A DNA stretch of 64,000 nt from Anisodus tanguticus (taxonomy: Eukaryota > Streptophyta > Magnoliopsida > Solanales > Solanaceae). The notes beneath the pieces were generated by a model. The model worked only from the letters and a program-made list of their open reading frames with translations. It ran no database searches and was not told where the DNA came from. Each line of letters opens with the position of its first letter. The stretch's first letter is position 1. The stretch covers positions 6,328,646 to 6,392,645 of the forward strand of contig CM067561.1 in assembly GCA_034509755.1 (NCBI GenBank). Reading direction: 5' to 3'. The translations under genes and the position numbers were made by a program. Of the stretch, positions 12,181 through 23,300 are shown piece by piece.

Positions 12181-13091
12181 CTACAGTCTTAGGCCCAATC
12201 TTGACCTACTTTGGCTTGGGACTTCGACCTTAGCCAAACAACCCCACACCTTTAAATATTTATAGGTGGGTTTCTTTCCCTTCCATGATTCATATGAAGT
12301 TTTGTCCTTACCCTTATGTGGGACTCTATTAAGAATCGTATTAGAGGTAAGGACGGCTTCTCCCCACATGTTTTGGAGAAGATCGGAATTGTCAGTAAGG
12401 CATTCATCATTTCTTTCAATGTGCGGTTCTTGCGTTCAGCAACACCATTCGACTGAGGTGAGTATGGAGCCGTCGTTTGATGAAAAATGCCCGATTCAGC
12501 ACAATATTCCTCAAATGGCACTACGTATTCTCCCCCTCTATCGCTACGAATGGATTTAATCTGCATGCTTAGTTGGTTTTCAACTTCTGTTTTGTAATGT
12601 CGGAACGCTTCAAAGGCTTCATCTTTACTTTTCAACAAGTAAAAGTAACAATACCTTGTGCTATCATCAATGAATGTCACAAAGTACTTGTTCTCCCTAG
12701 TTTGTGCAAACTTCAAATCACATATATCTGTGTGAATAAGTTCTAGAGGAGCAGTATTCCTTTCGACAGATCGAAAAAGAATCTTTGTGAGTTTTGCCTC
12801 TACGCACACCTCACACTTATGTTGAGGGTTTACATCGATAGAGGGCAACAACTCCAACTTAACCAACCTTTGGATGGACTTATAGTTAACATGTCCTAAT
12901 CTATGATGCCATAAATTAGAGGACTCAAGCAAATAAGAAGAAGTTTTAATATTATTGCTTGCACACATTACAGACATGGCGTTAACTTTGAAGAGGCCTT
13001 CACAGACGAAGCTTCTTCCCACAAAAGTTCCATTCTTGGTGATTACAAATTTATTGGACTCAAATACTAGCCTAAAACCAGAATTAACCAA
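12181..13091 (-). pseudogene. copia GAG-pre-integrase and integrase (element E)
   Basis: The 279-codon frame 13091-12252 carries the zinc-binding HRLGHVNYKS and CEVCVEAK, then core blocks HTDICD, FIDDSTRYCYFYLL, IRSDRGGEY and NGVAERKNRTL, so the D-D-E residues are all visible. A frame change near 12370 moves the C-terminal GKKP/VWGCLAKV segment to another frame. It is the best preserved integrase of the window. Confidence 0.9.
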
Positions 13092-13375
13092 TAAATGAAC
13101 TGAATTAAATTCCTCCTAATCTCAGGGACATGCATCACCTCCTTCAGAGTGAGCTCCTTTCCAGAAGTCATCTTCAGGACTACCTTTCCTACCCCTAGCA
13201 CGTCAGAGGAAGCGTTGTTACCTATGACCAACTTCTTATTTGTAACTGGTGTATATGTGAAGAAGGCATCTATATTAGAACAGATGTGTCTGGTAGCACC
13301 CGTGTCCATCCACCATTGCATGGGATTCTCAACAAGGTTTGCTTCAAGCACCACCGATGAGAACTCCTCAATCAT
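13067..13375 (-). pseudogene. copia aspartic protease (element E)
   Basis: A 102-codon frame contains WWMDTGATRHIC, the aspartic protease active site, followed by VIGNNASSDVLGVGKVVL and LKEVMHVPEIRRNLI. It overlaps the start of the integrase frame with a frame change near 13090. It is probably a decayed part of the single polyprotein. Confidence 0.85.
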
Positions 13376-13439
13376 GTCATCAAGAAGCGTGTCTTTGATG
13401 ACGTTTGGCCGTGCCTTTCCTTTGGCCTTAGTCTTCTCT

Positions 13440-14424
13440 TATTTCTCAGTCTTGAGCTTGCGGGAGTCCTTGATCATGTGACCAGGTTTTCCATAGTGGT
13501 GACAGTTCCCCTTAAACTTCTTCGCCGCATGGGTCTTGCCGTCTTTCTGGAACTTGCGCTTCTTGCTTGGGTTCCTTTTGGCCTCAGCCAGATTTGCCTT
13601 TGCCTCAGCGGGTTGTTTTCCCCTAGGCAAGGCCTTCTTATTAGCTTCCTGAATTTAGAGTTTGATAATAAGTTTCTCAAAGGTCATTTCCTTTGTCTTG
13701 AGTTTAAGTAACTCATAAACTCATTCCACGAGGAAGGTAACTTCTCAATTAGTGATGCAACCAAAAACTGCTCATTTGGTTTTATACCTTCCAAATCCAG
13801 GTGATGTAGCATCATTTGGAATTCCTAGACTTGGGCTATCACAGTTTTGCTATCCACCATTTGAAATTTTAGAAATTTTCCAACGATGAATTTCTTTGTA
13901 CCAGCATCTTGTGCGTTGTACTTCTTCTACGATTTTTGCCATAACTCTTTGGCGGTGCCTACGGTGCAATACACCATGTAGAGTGGGTTTGACAGATAGT
14001 TCAAAATATAGTTCTTACACATGAAGTCACTATGACTCCATGCATCAAGAACCATCATCATGCCATTAACGACATGGATACCTTCGCCCCTTCAGTCGTT
14101 TCATTAGGCTAAGGGTCTACTTCATCTCCAGCTTGTGGAGGATCTTCTGTTAGGAAATGAATCATTCCCATAACAATCAGATAAAACAACATCTTCTGCT
14201 GCCATATCTTGAAGTTGTAGCCCATGAACTTTTCTGGGTGTTCATGGTGGAATCCAGAGGGTGAAGGAACTGTAACGTTCCCTTGAGCAGCAGGAAAGAC
14301 GTTGGATGTGCCTTGAGCAGCAGTGAAGGCATTGAATGTGCCTTGAGCAGCAGTGGGGAAGGAAAATGGGTTGCCTTGAGTAGCAGCAACAATATCAGAA
14401 ATGAGTTGTTCTCTTCCAGTCATC
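13440..14424 (-). pseudogene. copia gag with degraded zinc knuckle (element E)
   Basis: The start codon lies near 14423 in context GAAAGATGACTGG. The N-terminal part has four AAQGT-type repeats, then KIWQQKMLFYL and LTEDPP. Stops follow DEVDP near 14110 and elsewhere. The zinc knuckle near 13510 reads NCHHYGKPGHMIKDSRK: of the CX2CX4HX4C ligands only the first Cys and the His remain, the others being Tyr and Ser. The gag is therefore inactive. Confidence 0.85.
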
Positions 14425-14443
14425 TTTCTAAGTACTTACAACT

Positions 14444-14456
14444 ATCTTGTCTTAAA
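14444..14456 (-). promoter_or_regulatory. Leader segment at primer-site position, complementary to own LTR (E)
   Basis: Two bases inside the 5' LTR edge (14459), the minus strand reads TTTAAGACAAGAT. Its exact reverse complement lies within the LTR, and the plus-strand copy of the motif is at 14603-14615. It occupies the place of a tRNA primer site, and no TGGTATCAGA motif is present. Elements F and H have the matching arrangement. Confidence 0.6.
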
Positions 14457-14458
14457 AT

Positions 14459-15299
14459 TGTGGGTACAACAATTATAAGAAAATGGGAAGTAAGTAAATA
14501 TTACAAATTGCCAGAAAGGATAAACTAAAGATTACAACAAACTGGAATCAAGAACGATACAAACTCCTTGTGATTTGCTGAGTCGAGTTATGACACTCTG
14601 TCTTTAAGACAAGATTGCCCCGTATATATCCATTTACATTCGTGGGCAATAGTCTCCCAAGATACAGCAACAACTTAACAAATGAGCAAAGAAAACTCAA
14701 GTGTTACTCTTGAAGAACTTTGAATATAGAAAACTTGCTAGAGAGGAAGAAGAAGATTTCAGAAAATTTCTAAGTGTCTTGAACAATTGAGCCAAATGCC
14801 TCAATTTATAGTGTAAGGAGATGACCCTTCAACTAGCCAACTAATGACCTTCAATAGCCATGTAATGACACTTATTGAGAGGTTACATTCAGCCAAATAA
14901 TGACTGAATTCATGTGGAGATTCAATGTTCCAAAACCAGCCCAAAAGTCAGAACTTTCTATCTTCCCGTCGCAGCATTCTACCTCCGAAGCGCCGCGGTG
15001 CCTCGGCTCCAGTAGCCCAACCACCATTTAGCGCCGCGGCGATTTTTGACTCGTTTCATCTTACACTTCTTACTTCGTTTACCAACGTGAAATACTTGTC
15101 ATTTGGCCAATAACCGTCTATCATTCTATGTCTCAAACGTATTACTTACGTACCAATATCTCTTTCACTAATGAAATTTGCGATACTTGGCACCACGTGC
15201 GCACGTGTGTGGAAACGACATTTCCGACGTGCGGGGCCCCAATTGTTCGAGTCATAAATAATGGGATAAACTTAATTCCACATTAGTAAATTTCCAACA
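14459..15299 (-). repeat. 5' LTR of element E
   Basis: 841 bp, same ends as the 8808-9633 copy. It keeps about 70 bp near 15108-15180 that the other copy has lost, and it lacks part of the GC-rich block present near 9340-9440. These indels and scattered substitutions show the insertion is not very recent. Confidence 0.92.
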
Positions 15300-15304
15300 T
15301 ATCT

Positions 15305-15842
15305 AACATGAAATATTTTTGTGAAATAATCGTATGGATTACTTGACTATATCCTACTACCGGATTTATCTTTGTACACCTCTCCAATAATTCTTTTCAT
15401 AATCATACAACCTATAGCTAGAAACTTGTCGTACATATTCTTGAGCTTCTATACTGTTACTTATCTACTATGCGCTTATCATTAATTGGTGTTTGAGATG
15501 AAAGTGGAAAATTACTTTCTGATATAAAGGCCTTTCTCAATAGTGTAAGCCTTATTTTGCCTGTTGATATGAAAGCAGAAAAAAAAGATGGTGAGCCCCT
15601 AAGTTCTGTTTCAATGAGTTCTTCAAATCATACAAAAAGGAGAAGCTTCAGTAGACCCTCAGCCTAGGAGTTACTGTTATGCTTGAACAACTTGGGCACC
15701 ACAAAGAGAGAGATCTTTGATGTCTTTTTGACAAGTCAAAACTCAAAATCCATTGCTAGGAAGAATGTATATAGTGGTGTAAATTTGATAGAATTCATTA
15801 TTAGTATTAACTAATTACCTTATAATCATACAAAATAACCCT
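15305..15842. other. Unassigned stretch between element E and a lone LTR
   Basis: The plus strand from 15514 to 15666 reads as about 50 codons of Ser/Lys-rich sequence ending in a TAG, possibly an exon relic, but I recognise no family. The rest is featureless. If the LTR at 15858 once had an interior on this side, gag is no longer visible. Confidence 0.35.
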
Positions 15843-15856
15843 GGCTCTTGATACCA
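15843..15856 (-). other. tRNA-iMet-type primer binding site
   Basis: The minus strand reads TGGTATCAAGAGCC, close to the TGGTATCAGAGC complement of plant initiator tRNA-Met, one base away from the LTR edge at 15858. It marks the following LTR as the 5' LTR of a minus-strand copia-like element whose interior is missing. Confidence 0.65.
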
Positions 15857-15857
15857 C

Positions 15858-17278
15858 TGTATGGTTTTTGTTGGGTTGTTGTACTCAGCGGATATTGAAA
15901 ACTTGTTTCAAATCCAACAAACGTAGAACTGTTTGACAATAGGGTAATTTAAAACCGTAAACATAAGACTTGAATGGTACTTAGATGTTTACAATATTTG
16001 AAATCTTTATCAACTGTGGGTGCGCAAGCGAATGCTCTTTCGATTGCAAGCTCCAAGCTTCAATGTATTCCTCCTTTGGAAAGCTAGGAAATTCGGCAGA
16101 GGTTCGAGAGAGTGTTTTGATTCTGAGTCTCTAAGACTTAGAATAATGATATGAAAATCAAGTATAATGAATAATGAAGTGTAGGTCTGTATTTATAAGT
16201 GAAAAATTAGGTCAAACCGAATTAGGGTTTGACCTTGGGCCTGGCCCAAAAAATTTCAGCACATTCTTAATTAAATCCAAAATCCAATTTTGACTTAATT
16301 AAAACAATCATCATTGATTTAAATATCTCGATTCTAAATTGAATATTTAATACTCTCTCAATACATCCTTAGATCGAAAGGACAATCGACATAGTGTGAC
16401 CCTACAAGCCTTCTCATATCGACACTAATCAAATTAAGGTCTACGCGGAACTCCTAGACGGTGCCGCAAGACGAACTCAATATGTGAAGTACGTTTACAT
16501 GAATCCAGTAAACTTAACCTCTATATGGTAAGATAAAATCCTTTTATTCACGATGCACTCGATCAAGCTTAGGATTTGCCAAGTGTCCAAATGGATTGAT
16601 CATTATATCTCATATATTGGTTGACAACAAGACCATATTCTAGATATGTCTATTGTGTTGGCCAACGACTTAGTCAACCCAATAGCAATGAGAAGCTGAA
16701 TGTTCTCTCGAATATACATTCAAGGAATAATCCTAATCTTGGCTCAACTACCACTTTTAATCCACATCGTAATGTATCCAATACAAGCCGTATCTCAACC
16801 TATAAGGCATTTGAGCTTAGGACATGATCAAAGTATATTACTATGTAGACAATGTATGTATTGACCTCAAGTCTAAGGACTTATATCTTCCACACGCTGG
16901 TCATACTTTAGACATGTTTAACAAACAATAAATCAGCAGGGTATACCAATACTTCCAAAGTATCCATGTGTCCATCACGGTAGCCATTACTCATAGAAGG
17001 TGATACATACTACATTCTCTAAGGAAGTGATGCAGACCACATGTCGACTTATCACATATCATCGATATTCTATTCTTTATGATCATTAGTCGAGGCTATT
17101 TTAAGAGTTATGTTATAATATTAATATCTCACATTATTAATAATAACGTAACCTCTAGGGATGCATATTATAGAATATTATAAACAATCAACTAATAATT
17201 CAATAATTGCAAATGCTAAAATATTAATCTCCATTAATAATAATACGAATGTGTATAAAGTACATTTTTCCTAATACA
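15858..17278 (-). repeat. Lone LTR of a retrotransposon
   Basis: About 1.42 kb. On the minus strand it starts TGTATTAGGAAAAATG and ends AAAAACCATACA, directly followed by a primer site. A gggcctggcccaa palindrome lies near 16240, and TATA-like words occur in U3. No second copy or coding interior is seen. The 5' boundary is placed by TG/CA only. Confidence 0.6.
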
Positions 17279-17749
17279 AATTGTCTCTAGGACATAAATA
17301 TACTTTCATCGAGGTGGTAGGAATTCTTATGAGATTCTTATGAAGAGTTTTCTTTCAATCTATGAAATCTAGGTGCAATGAAGAGAATTCAAATAGTTCA
17401 AACTTGATGACATGATGGTCACAGACGCAAAGTTTCTATTTGACTGAAGTCACGAGGTGAACTAAATTTAATAGCGCCTGAATTTACGCATTAAGCTTAG
17501 TTTCAGCGGGTTGACGTGGTAATTGAACAAGGACAAGTTGTTGTGAGTTCTCTAAGGACATGTTTATTGGATTTAGGCCAAGTGAGGGAAGTTACCATAT
17601 TTTTGGTACATTTAAAAATAAAAAATAAACTAAAAAAAGACCCTAAAAATGTTCATGAGCAACACAGCCTAAGTCTGCTAGGAGAAGAAACTCCATGTCC
17701 TTAAAAGCATTACTTCAATGTATAAACGCTTCTTCATGGTTGTGTCCTT
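17279..17749. other. No gene recognised
   Basis: Short AT-rich stretch. The 62-codon frame at 17516-17704 ends in a lysine-rich low-complexity tail and resembles nothing I know. Confidence 0.4.
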
Positions 17750-19060
17750 CAGTTGCTACAAATCCGGACACTGACATACCTCCTTCCAAACATGTCTAAT
17801 CATAGGGTTGACCTTCAGTAAATATCTACAATCTTCAATGATAGATCAAAGCGGATGATGTTGTACGTCCGCTTCAATGATAAGCTTGACAACCATTAAG
17901 CAATCAGTTTTTTCACTCTACTTCATCATAATCCATTTGGGTTGCAACAATCCTTACTTGATACTCCACAATTCTGTAGTAAGGCTTAAAGTAGGCTTCA
18001 TCTTACTTAAGTATCCAACAACCACTTTCCCTTATCATCTCTAAAGAGTCCTCCAAAGGCAACATCTCCATGTTGTATCTTGACATTACCATCAGTATTT
18101 AGTTTGATCTTTCCTATACAAGGGGAAGTCCAAGCTATTAGTTTGCTTTGTTTAGAAATATTTTTTTATGAATTTTAATAGTTTCTCGAGCATAATCTAC
18201 TATCAGATTGTATATAAGTTCAATAGGTAGACATTTATTTTTGTTAAATTTTTATTACTCTTTTTTCATTTATGACACATAATTTAAAATATAAGTGTAA
18301 CCTAACACGATGATTGCCATCAAATATCTATCATGCATGTCATCATTCCATTCAAGTAATGGCTTAGCAGTCATAACATCAAACTCATGTTATACGAATT
18401 TAGCCATATATGTTGGGACTTTGGACAAACCTTTATAATATGTGAAGAATCTTTCACATCACGATCACATCGATCACACTTGAGTGAATCAATTACATTC
18501 CTATTAAATTTAAGCTCATTTGACATAGATTTATTATGTTTGGTCAACCATAAAAAGTATTTTATCTTTTTAGGAATCCGTAAACTAATTCACTTTCAAT
18601 CATTTGGGATAGTTGTATCATTACAAACAATTTCATATGCACATCTAGTACTAAATTACTTATTCCAGTCCAAGTGAGTGTATCTGCAAAATCAACATTG
18701 TCAGAGATAAAAAAATAAAATAAAATATTATTCATTTTAAAGGGGTTGAAGGTAGGAAACCACAGATGTTAAGTAGTCTCATTCTCCATCTAGTAAAACG
18801 TCATAGACTTTAATAGTTGTGTCAATCTAATTAAGCAAAGCAACGTTCACTTTCATAATACTTTTTCAGAAATAAAATACACTCTGCTTAGATTGCCAAT
18901 TCAATATACTTTGATTCTAAAAATATTTAGTTTGAATTACCCGATCCCCAAGATCATAGGTCTGAAGCCATTTTGAAATCATATTTGGCAAGCAATTGTT
19001 CTCCTTACACTTCCTAATACCTTAGACAGTATCCCAATTGATAAGATGAAATTTTTTTTT
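17750..19060 (-). pseudogene. L1-type LINE, 3' end of ORF2
   Basis: On the minus strand, near 19050-18980, LINWDTV resembles the pre-zinc-finger block of plant LINEs. Near 18560-18400 the sequence reads KIKYFLWL, then CDRCDRDVKDSSHI and CPKSQHIW, the zf-RVT domain. Near 18110-17830 it reads KIKLNTDGNV, VAFGGLFRDDKGK and, after stops, TDCLMVV, an RNase H domain. Many stops and frame changes; a dead 5'-truncated copy. Confidence 0.7.
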
Positions 19061-19293
19061 TCCTTCATATAAAATTTCTATTGATCCCGCAGGCAAAGCA
19101 TCTATAAATATTGTTAGGTTGGTAAATCATTAGCGAATTGATAATAATAGTTCTATATGAAATAGAGAGAATTTTGACTTTCCATCCCTATAACGCCTTT
19201 TGAAGCTTTTCGATAATGTAATCAAAATGGGAAGAATGAACCCTAAAAGTAAAAAGTGGAACGCCTCGATATTTACCCAAATCGCCAGTCAAG

Positions 19294-19876
19294 GTAGGGG
19301 TGAGCGTTTGGTATTCGATTTGATATTTTCAAACTTCAGTTTGATAATCTGGTAATCGGTAAATCTTTCGGTTCGGTACGGTATTCGTTAATACCATTTC
19401 AATTCATTTGGTGGCTTTGATTCATTCATTTTCGTCATTAACTTTTGTGGTTTCTGCCAGTAGCTCTGCCATATTTTTTTCTCAAATAATGCTTGATTGT
19501 TGTGAAATCCTTTCCTTCATTTTCTTATGCTTCTATTTTCATTCCAAGTGCATTGGAAACATCAAGAGCATATTATTCCTCTGTTCCATTTTAAAATGTT
19601 AATTGATTTAGGTATTATATAAGCGACAGTGAAAGAGAATATAAAATGATGGGTTGGACTGATGGGCATTGATTCATGGGCTGGAATACTGATGGCCTTT
19701 ATTTAGTAAATATTTTGGTATTCAGTAATACCGAATTATCTAACGGTATAATTTCCAAAAACCAAATACTGAATTTTTTAATTTTATTCCTGAAAATCGA
19801 AATATCAAATACCGAAATATCAAAATTCTCGGTTCGATTCAGTAATTCGATTTTCGGAATTTATGTCCAGCCTAGT
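19294..19876. mobile_element. MITE-like element rich in GGTTCGGT motifs
   Basis: The ends are inverted relatives: left TAGGGGTGAGCG followed by GGTATTCGATTTG; right, reverse complemented, CTAGGCTGGACA followed by GAAAATCGAATT. The interior repeats CGGTTCGG/ATACCGAA words in both orientations. This fits the hAT-like non-autonomous elements with YAGGGGTG ends common in dicots. No clear target duplication was found. Confidence 0.5.
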
Positions 19877-20340
19877 CGATAACTATAAGTAAGAGCCTTA
19901 TTTCTAGAGATATTAGGAGAGACAAAAGGTTTAGATTTGAAGAAATTGATACATTGCCTCGTCATATTACAAGATACCACATCCTTAGCTATAAATATGC
20001 ATCATCTTTTCTTATTTGGTTTTCATCTTTTCCAAGTAGAAAGGTTCTTTTGAGGGTCTAATACATGTAAGACTTTGCACCTTTGAGCAACTAGCATTCA
20101 TCTAAAGAATACATTTGGAGACTGAAAACTGGGAAAATAATAATTTTGAAATGCTCAAGCAACGATAGTTTTAGAATAACTATTGGTAATTACATCCAAA
20201 TCTTATATTGAAGAGAGAGGAACTTAGTTAACAATATAAAACAAAATGCATGTATTTATGGTGACATATTATCTACTTAGCCAGCAAAGAACATTACAAA
20301 ACCAGCATTGCATTTTGAAGTGGCAAAGGTCCAACATGAG

Positions 20341-20391
20341 TCAAGATGTACAAGCAGGTCTTCGAGGAGGCAGTTGCTGATGAGCTGTTCT
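20341..20391 (-). CDS. Endosulfine gene coding exon 5
   Basis: 16 codons (RTAHQQLPPRRPACTS) and TGA. The HQQLPPRRPA stretch is the typical plant C-terminus. The 3' untranslated region probably runs to about 20230. Confidence 0.88.
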   Translation of the reverse strand, partial: RTAHQQLPPRRPACTS

Positions 20392-23300
20392 CTGTTCCAT
20401 TTCAAATCAATGTTGATAATTATGAAAAGATTAAAACATAATAACTAAAATAATTTTAAAAAAATACAATTGATTCACTATAGTTTGTCCAAGAGTTACA
20501 ATTACCTGCAATTTGGGACGCAATGTTTCTATGGCCACTGTTGATTTTTGATCAACTCCTGCACCTTGCTGTATCCATATGAAAGGCAATCAATAATCAC
20601 TTCCCAATTTTCAACATCTAGGATTAAAGGTAACAGCTTTACTAATAAATTACTTCACAATTTTCCTTTCATCCTTATTTAATTCTAAGGAATTTTAAGC
20701 AGGAAGAAAAAAGAAAAGGAATTAAAGTGAATTTATCGGATTGGACTACTATCAAACTCAAGATAACAAATTTTGGGCTAAGAATTCTTGACTAACCCAA
20801 CTTTAAATTAAGGGGTCACTTCTCTTAGACCCGAAGTTTTTTCTCAATCACAAAAATTTGGGTTATTGATACCTATATACAATCCCTAACTAAGGTTTTG
20901 TTGGAAATTTGCCTTTGGCGGGAGTTGCGACCGACCAACTTTAACGGCTTAAACACTAGTATAACGTATGTTGGAGAATCCGGTTCTTCACACATGCATG
21001 ATCTACTAAGTACGTAGATAACCGTAGGGCCAAGAATCGTCAAATTTCATTGAGAAATGAAAGAGATATTGGTTCACGAAGTAAGGTGTTTGAAGCATGG
21101 AAAGTGTGGTATTGTGTGTAATTCTCCCTCATCGGTACGGGAAGAAAGAATTGTTGTGTATATAAGATTCGAAATTGGTTTGGGGTTTGGGACCCCAAGG
21201 GGTATCCCATGTGTTTAAAGGAGGGAGGACCTAGATGTGCTTCGGTTCGAGGAAGAGACACGCGCGCGCGCGCGCGCGCGCCCGTCCGTCCGGTTTCGGG
21301 TCGTGGGCCGTGGGTTGTGGGTCTTCGATATTATCTTTTTGGGCCGAAGTACGGTTTGATCCCGAAGTTTCCAGATGTACGGTTCGGACAGAATTCTTTC
21401 AGATTTACGGTTTGGTCCCGAAGTTTCAAGATGTGCGGTTTGGTCCCTCAAGTTTCCGAAACGGACGGTCAAAGCGGTTGCCAAGCACTCAATTCAGCCA
21501 TTTATTTTGGCTGAATTACTCCTCCTATAATGGCAAAATCCGTTGGTCTTTCACCATTTATGTTGGTGGCTTTACTACCTCCATAATGACCATTATTTGG
21601 CTATTATGGAGGCGCTTTTTCAGCCCCTCCCTCACCTATATAAACACCCCCTTACACCATTGTTGAGCACTAAGACATATGCACGAAAATACAGAAACAG
21701 TGCACGAAAATACACAACCGAAATAGTTTTCTTCCTACAACTTCCAAGCATCATTTCGTTACTCAATATTCTTCACGGTAGCTCTTGAGTTTCCTTTGCT
21801 CAAGGGTTCCATTCTTTGTTTTATCTTGGGAGACAAATTGTCCAGGACGTATAAAGGATACATACGGGGCAATATTGTCTTAAGGACAGAGCGCTACACT
21901 CGACTCAGCAAAAACCAATTTATATTTTTCCGTCTTCTATAAAACTGGAATTTCCAGTTTTTACTTGTGTAACTATTGTAATTTTCAGATTCCATGTTGA
22001 ATTATTGAATCTTTGTTTATCCTTTCGAATACTTGTAATAGTTAAATACTTTCCGTACTGCTTTATAAAGTACCATAGAGCAAAACTCCCAACAACTTAA
22101 GACAATATTTGTATTGTGTTACTATTAGCGTTCGAAAGATGTCGGTCAAAAGTTGTGTGACCAAATCTGGATATGGAAATGGTTTTCTGGTAGAAGAGAG
22201 TGATGATGATGAACGTGTTCATGGTGTCACCGCTACCAAGACTGGTGGGAACAAGCGCTCACGAGAGCCTGAGGATGTCAACTGGGACAAGAGGAGAAGA
22301 GTGAAGATGTTATTCTATCTTGTAGCAGAAGGCCTATATCTGTCCCAAACAAAGGATCCGAATAATGGTGAGAAGGAAATGGACACTCAGTCTGATGAAG
22401 TGACTGAAGTGAGCCAGAATCCGAAATTGGGATAAGTATTTTTCTTACTTGTCAAGAATAAGGATTAAATGATAAGTATTTTTCTTACTTGTCAAGAATA
22501 AAGATTAAATGATGTCTGATTAAAAAAATAGATTAAAGTAAGGAGGAATATGAAAATAATTTATATTCCTTACGCTTTAACAAATCAGAAGTTTAATCTC
22601 ATCTTCTTTTCCGTTTAAAGATTGGATTTTGTAAATGACTTAAGAAGATCCGTTCTTTTAAGTGTAATTATTAAAGTGTGTAAAGTATGTTCGCACATAC
22701 GAAGGAGAAAGATCCACTGACCGTGCGAAAACTGTTACCACTCTTAAGTAAGCGCCAAGAATTATCGGGCACCAATCATAACGGAAGAAGTCTAAAAGTT
22801 GATGACGTTGAGCCGTCATATTATTTGGCCAGAAGATCCTTCATAGGATGATATTGGACACTCAGTCATACAAAGCCTCCGGGCGACTGGAGTGGGCCAA
22901 AATTCCTTTGATAGGATGATATTGGACACTCAGTCATACAAAGCCTCCGGGCGACTGAAGTGGGCCAAAATTCCTTTGATATGATGATATTGGACACTCA
23001 GTCATATAAAGCCTCCGGGCGACTGGAGTGGTGCCAGAATTCATTTCATAGGAAAAGTAATGGACACCTAGTAAGGTGGGCCAGAGTTTCCAAGTCTTAA
23101 TGATCTAAAGGCCTAAAGAAAGGCAGTAAAGAAATTGGACACTCAGTCTGCCAAAGCAACTGGAGTGGGCCAGAGTATCTGGATCATATATGATCCGGTT
23201 ACGCCCTAACCACGGGTAAGAGGTTGTTCATGTGAAGCAACACCACCTCTAAAGTAGAAGGGGTTGGAGAGGTTGTCCTCAATAGGACTTCAGGGAATGA

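Larger units (their letters stand above)
8808..15299 (-). mobile_element. Ty1/copia element E, both LTRs and TSD present
   Basis: A 6,492-bp element on the minus strand, bounded by the duplication TATCT at 8803-8807 and 15300-15304. Both LTRs end TG/CA. The gag-protease-integrase-RT-RNase H order is intact but broken by several stops and frame changes. The polypurine tract (TCTTTCAAGAGGGGAT) precedes the 3' LTR. No tRNA-iMet primer site follows the 5' LTR. Protein features suggest the Tork/TNT1-like branch (tentative). It shares its 3' region and LTR ends with elements F and H and is the most complete member here. Confidence 0.95.

Noticed and set aside
15514..15666. Possible exon with a Ser/Lys-rich translation
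   Set aside because: Too short, no splice sites I trust, and no recognisable family.
21235..21666. 143-codon open frame with Arg-Ala repeats
   Set aside because: It is the translation of the (CG)n run within an LTR; frames over this tract exist on both strands and in the sister LTR with different ends.
22856..23180. Regular 68-bp repeats that could look like a CRISPR array
   Set aside because: Units are contiguous without variable spacers, and they lie inside a retrotransposon in a plant genome.
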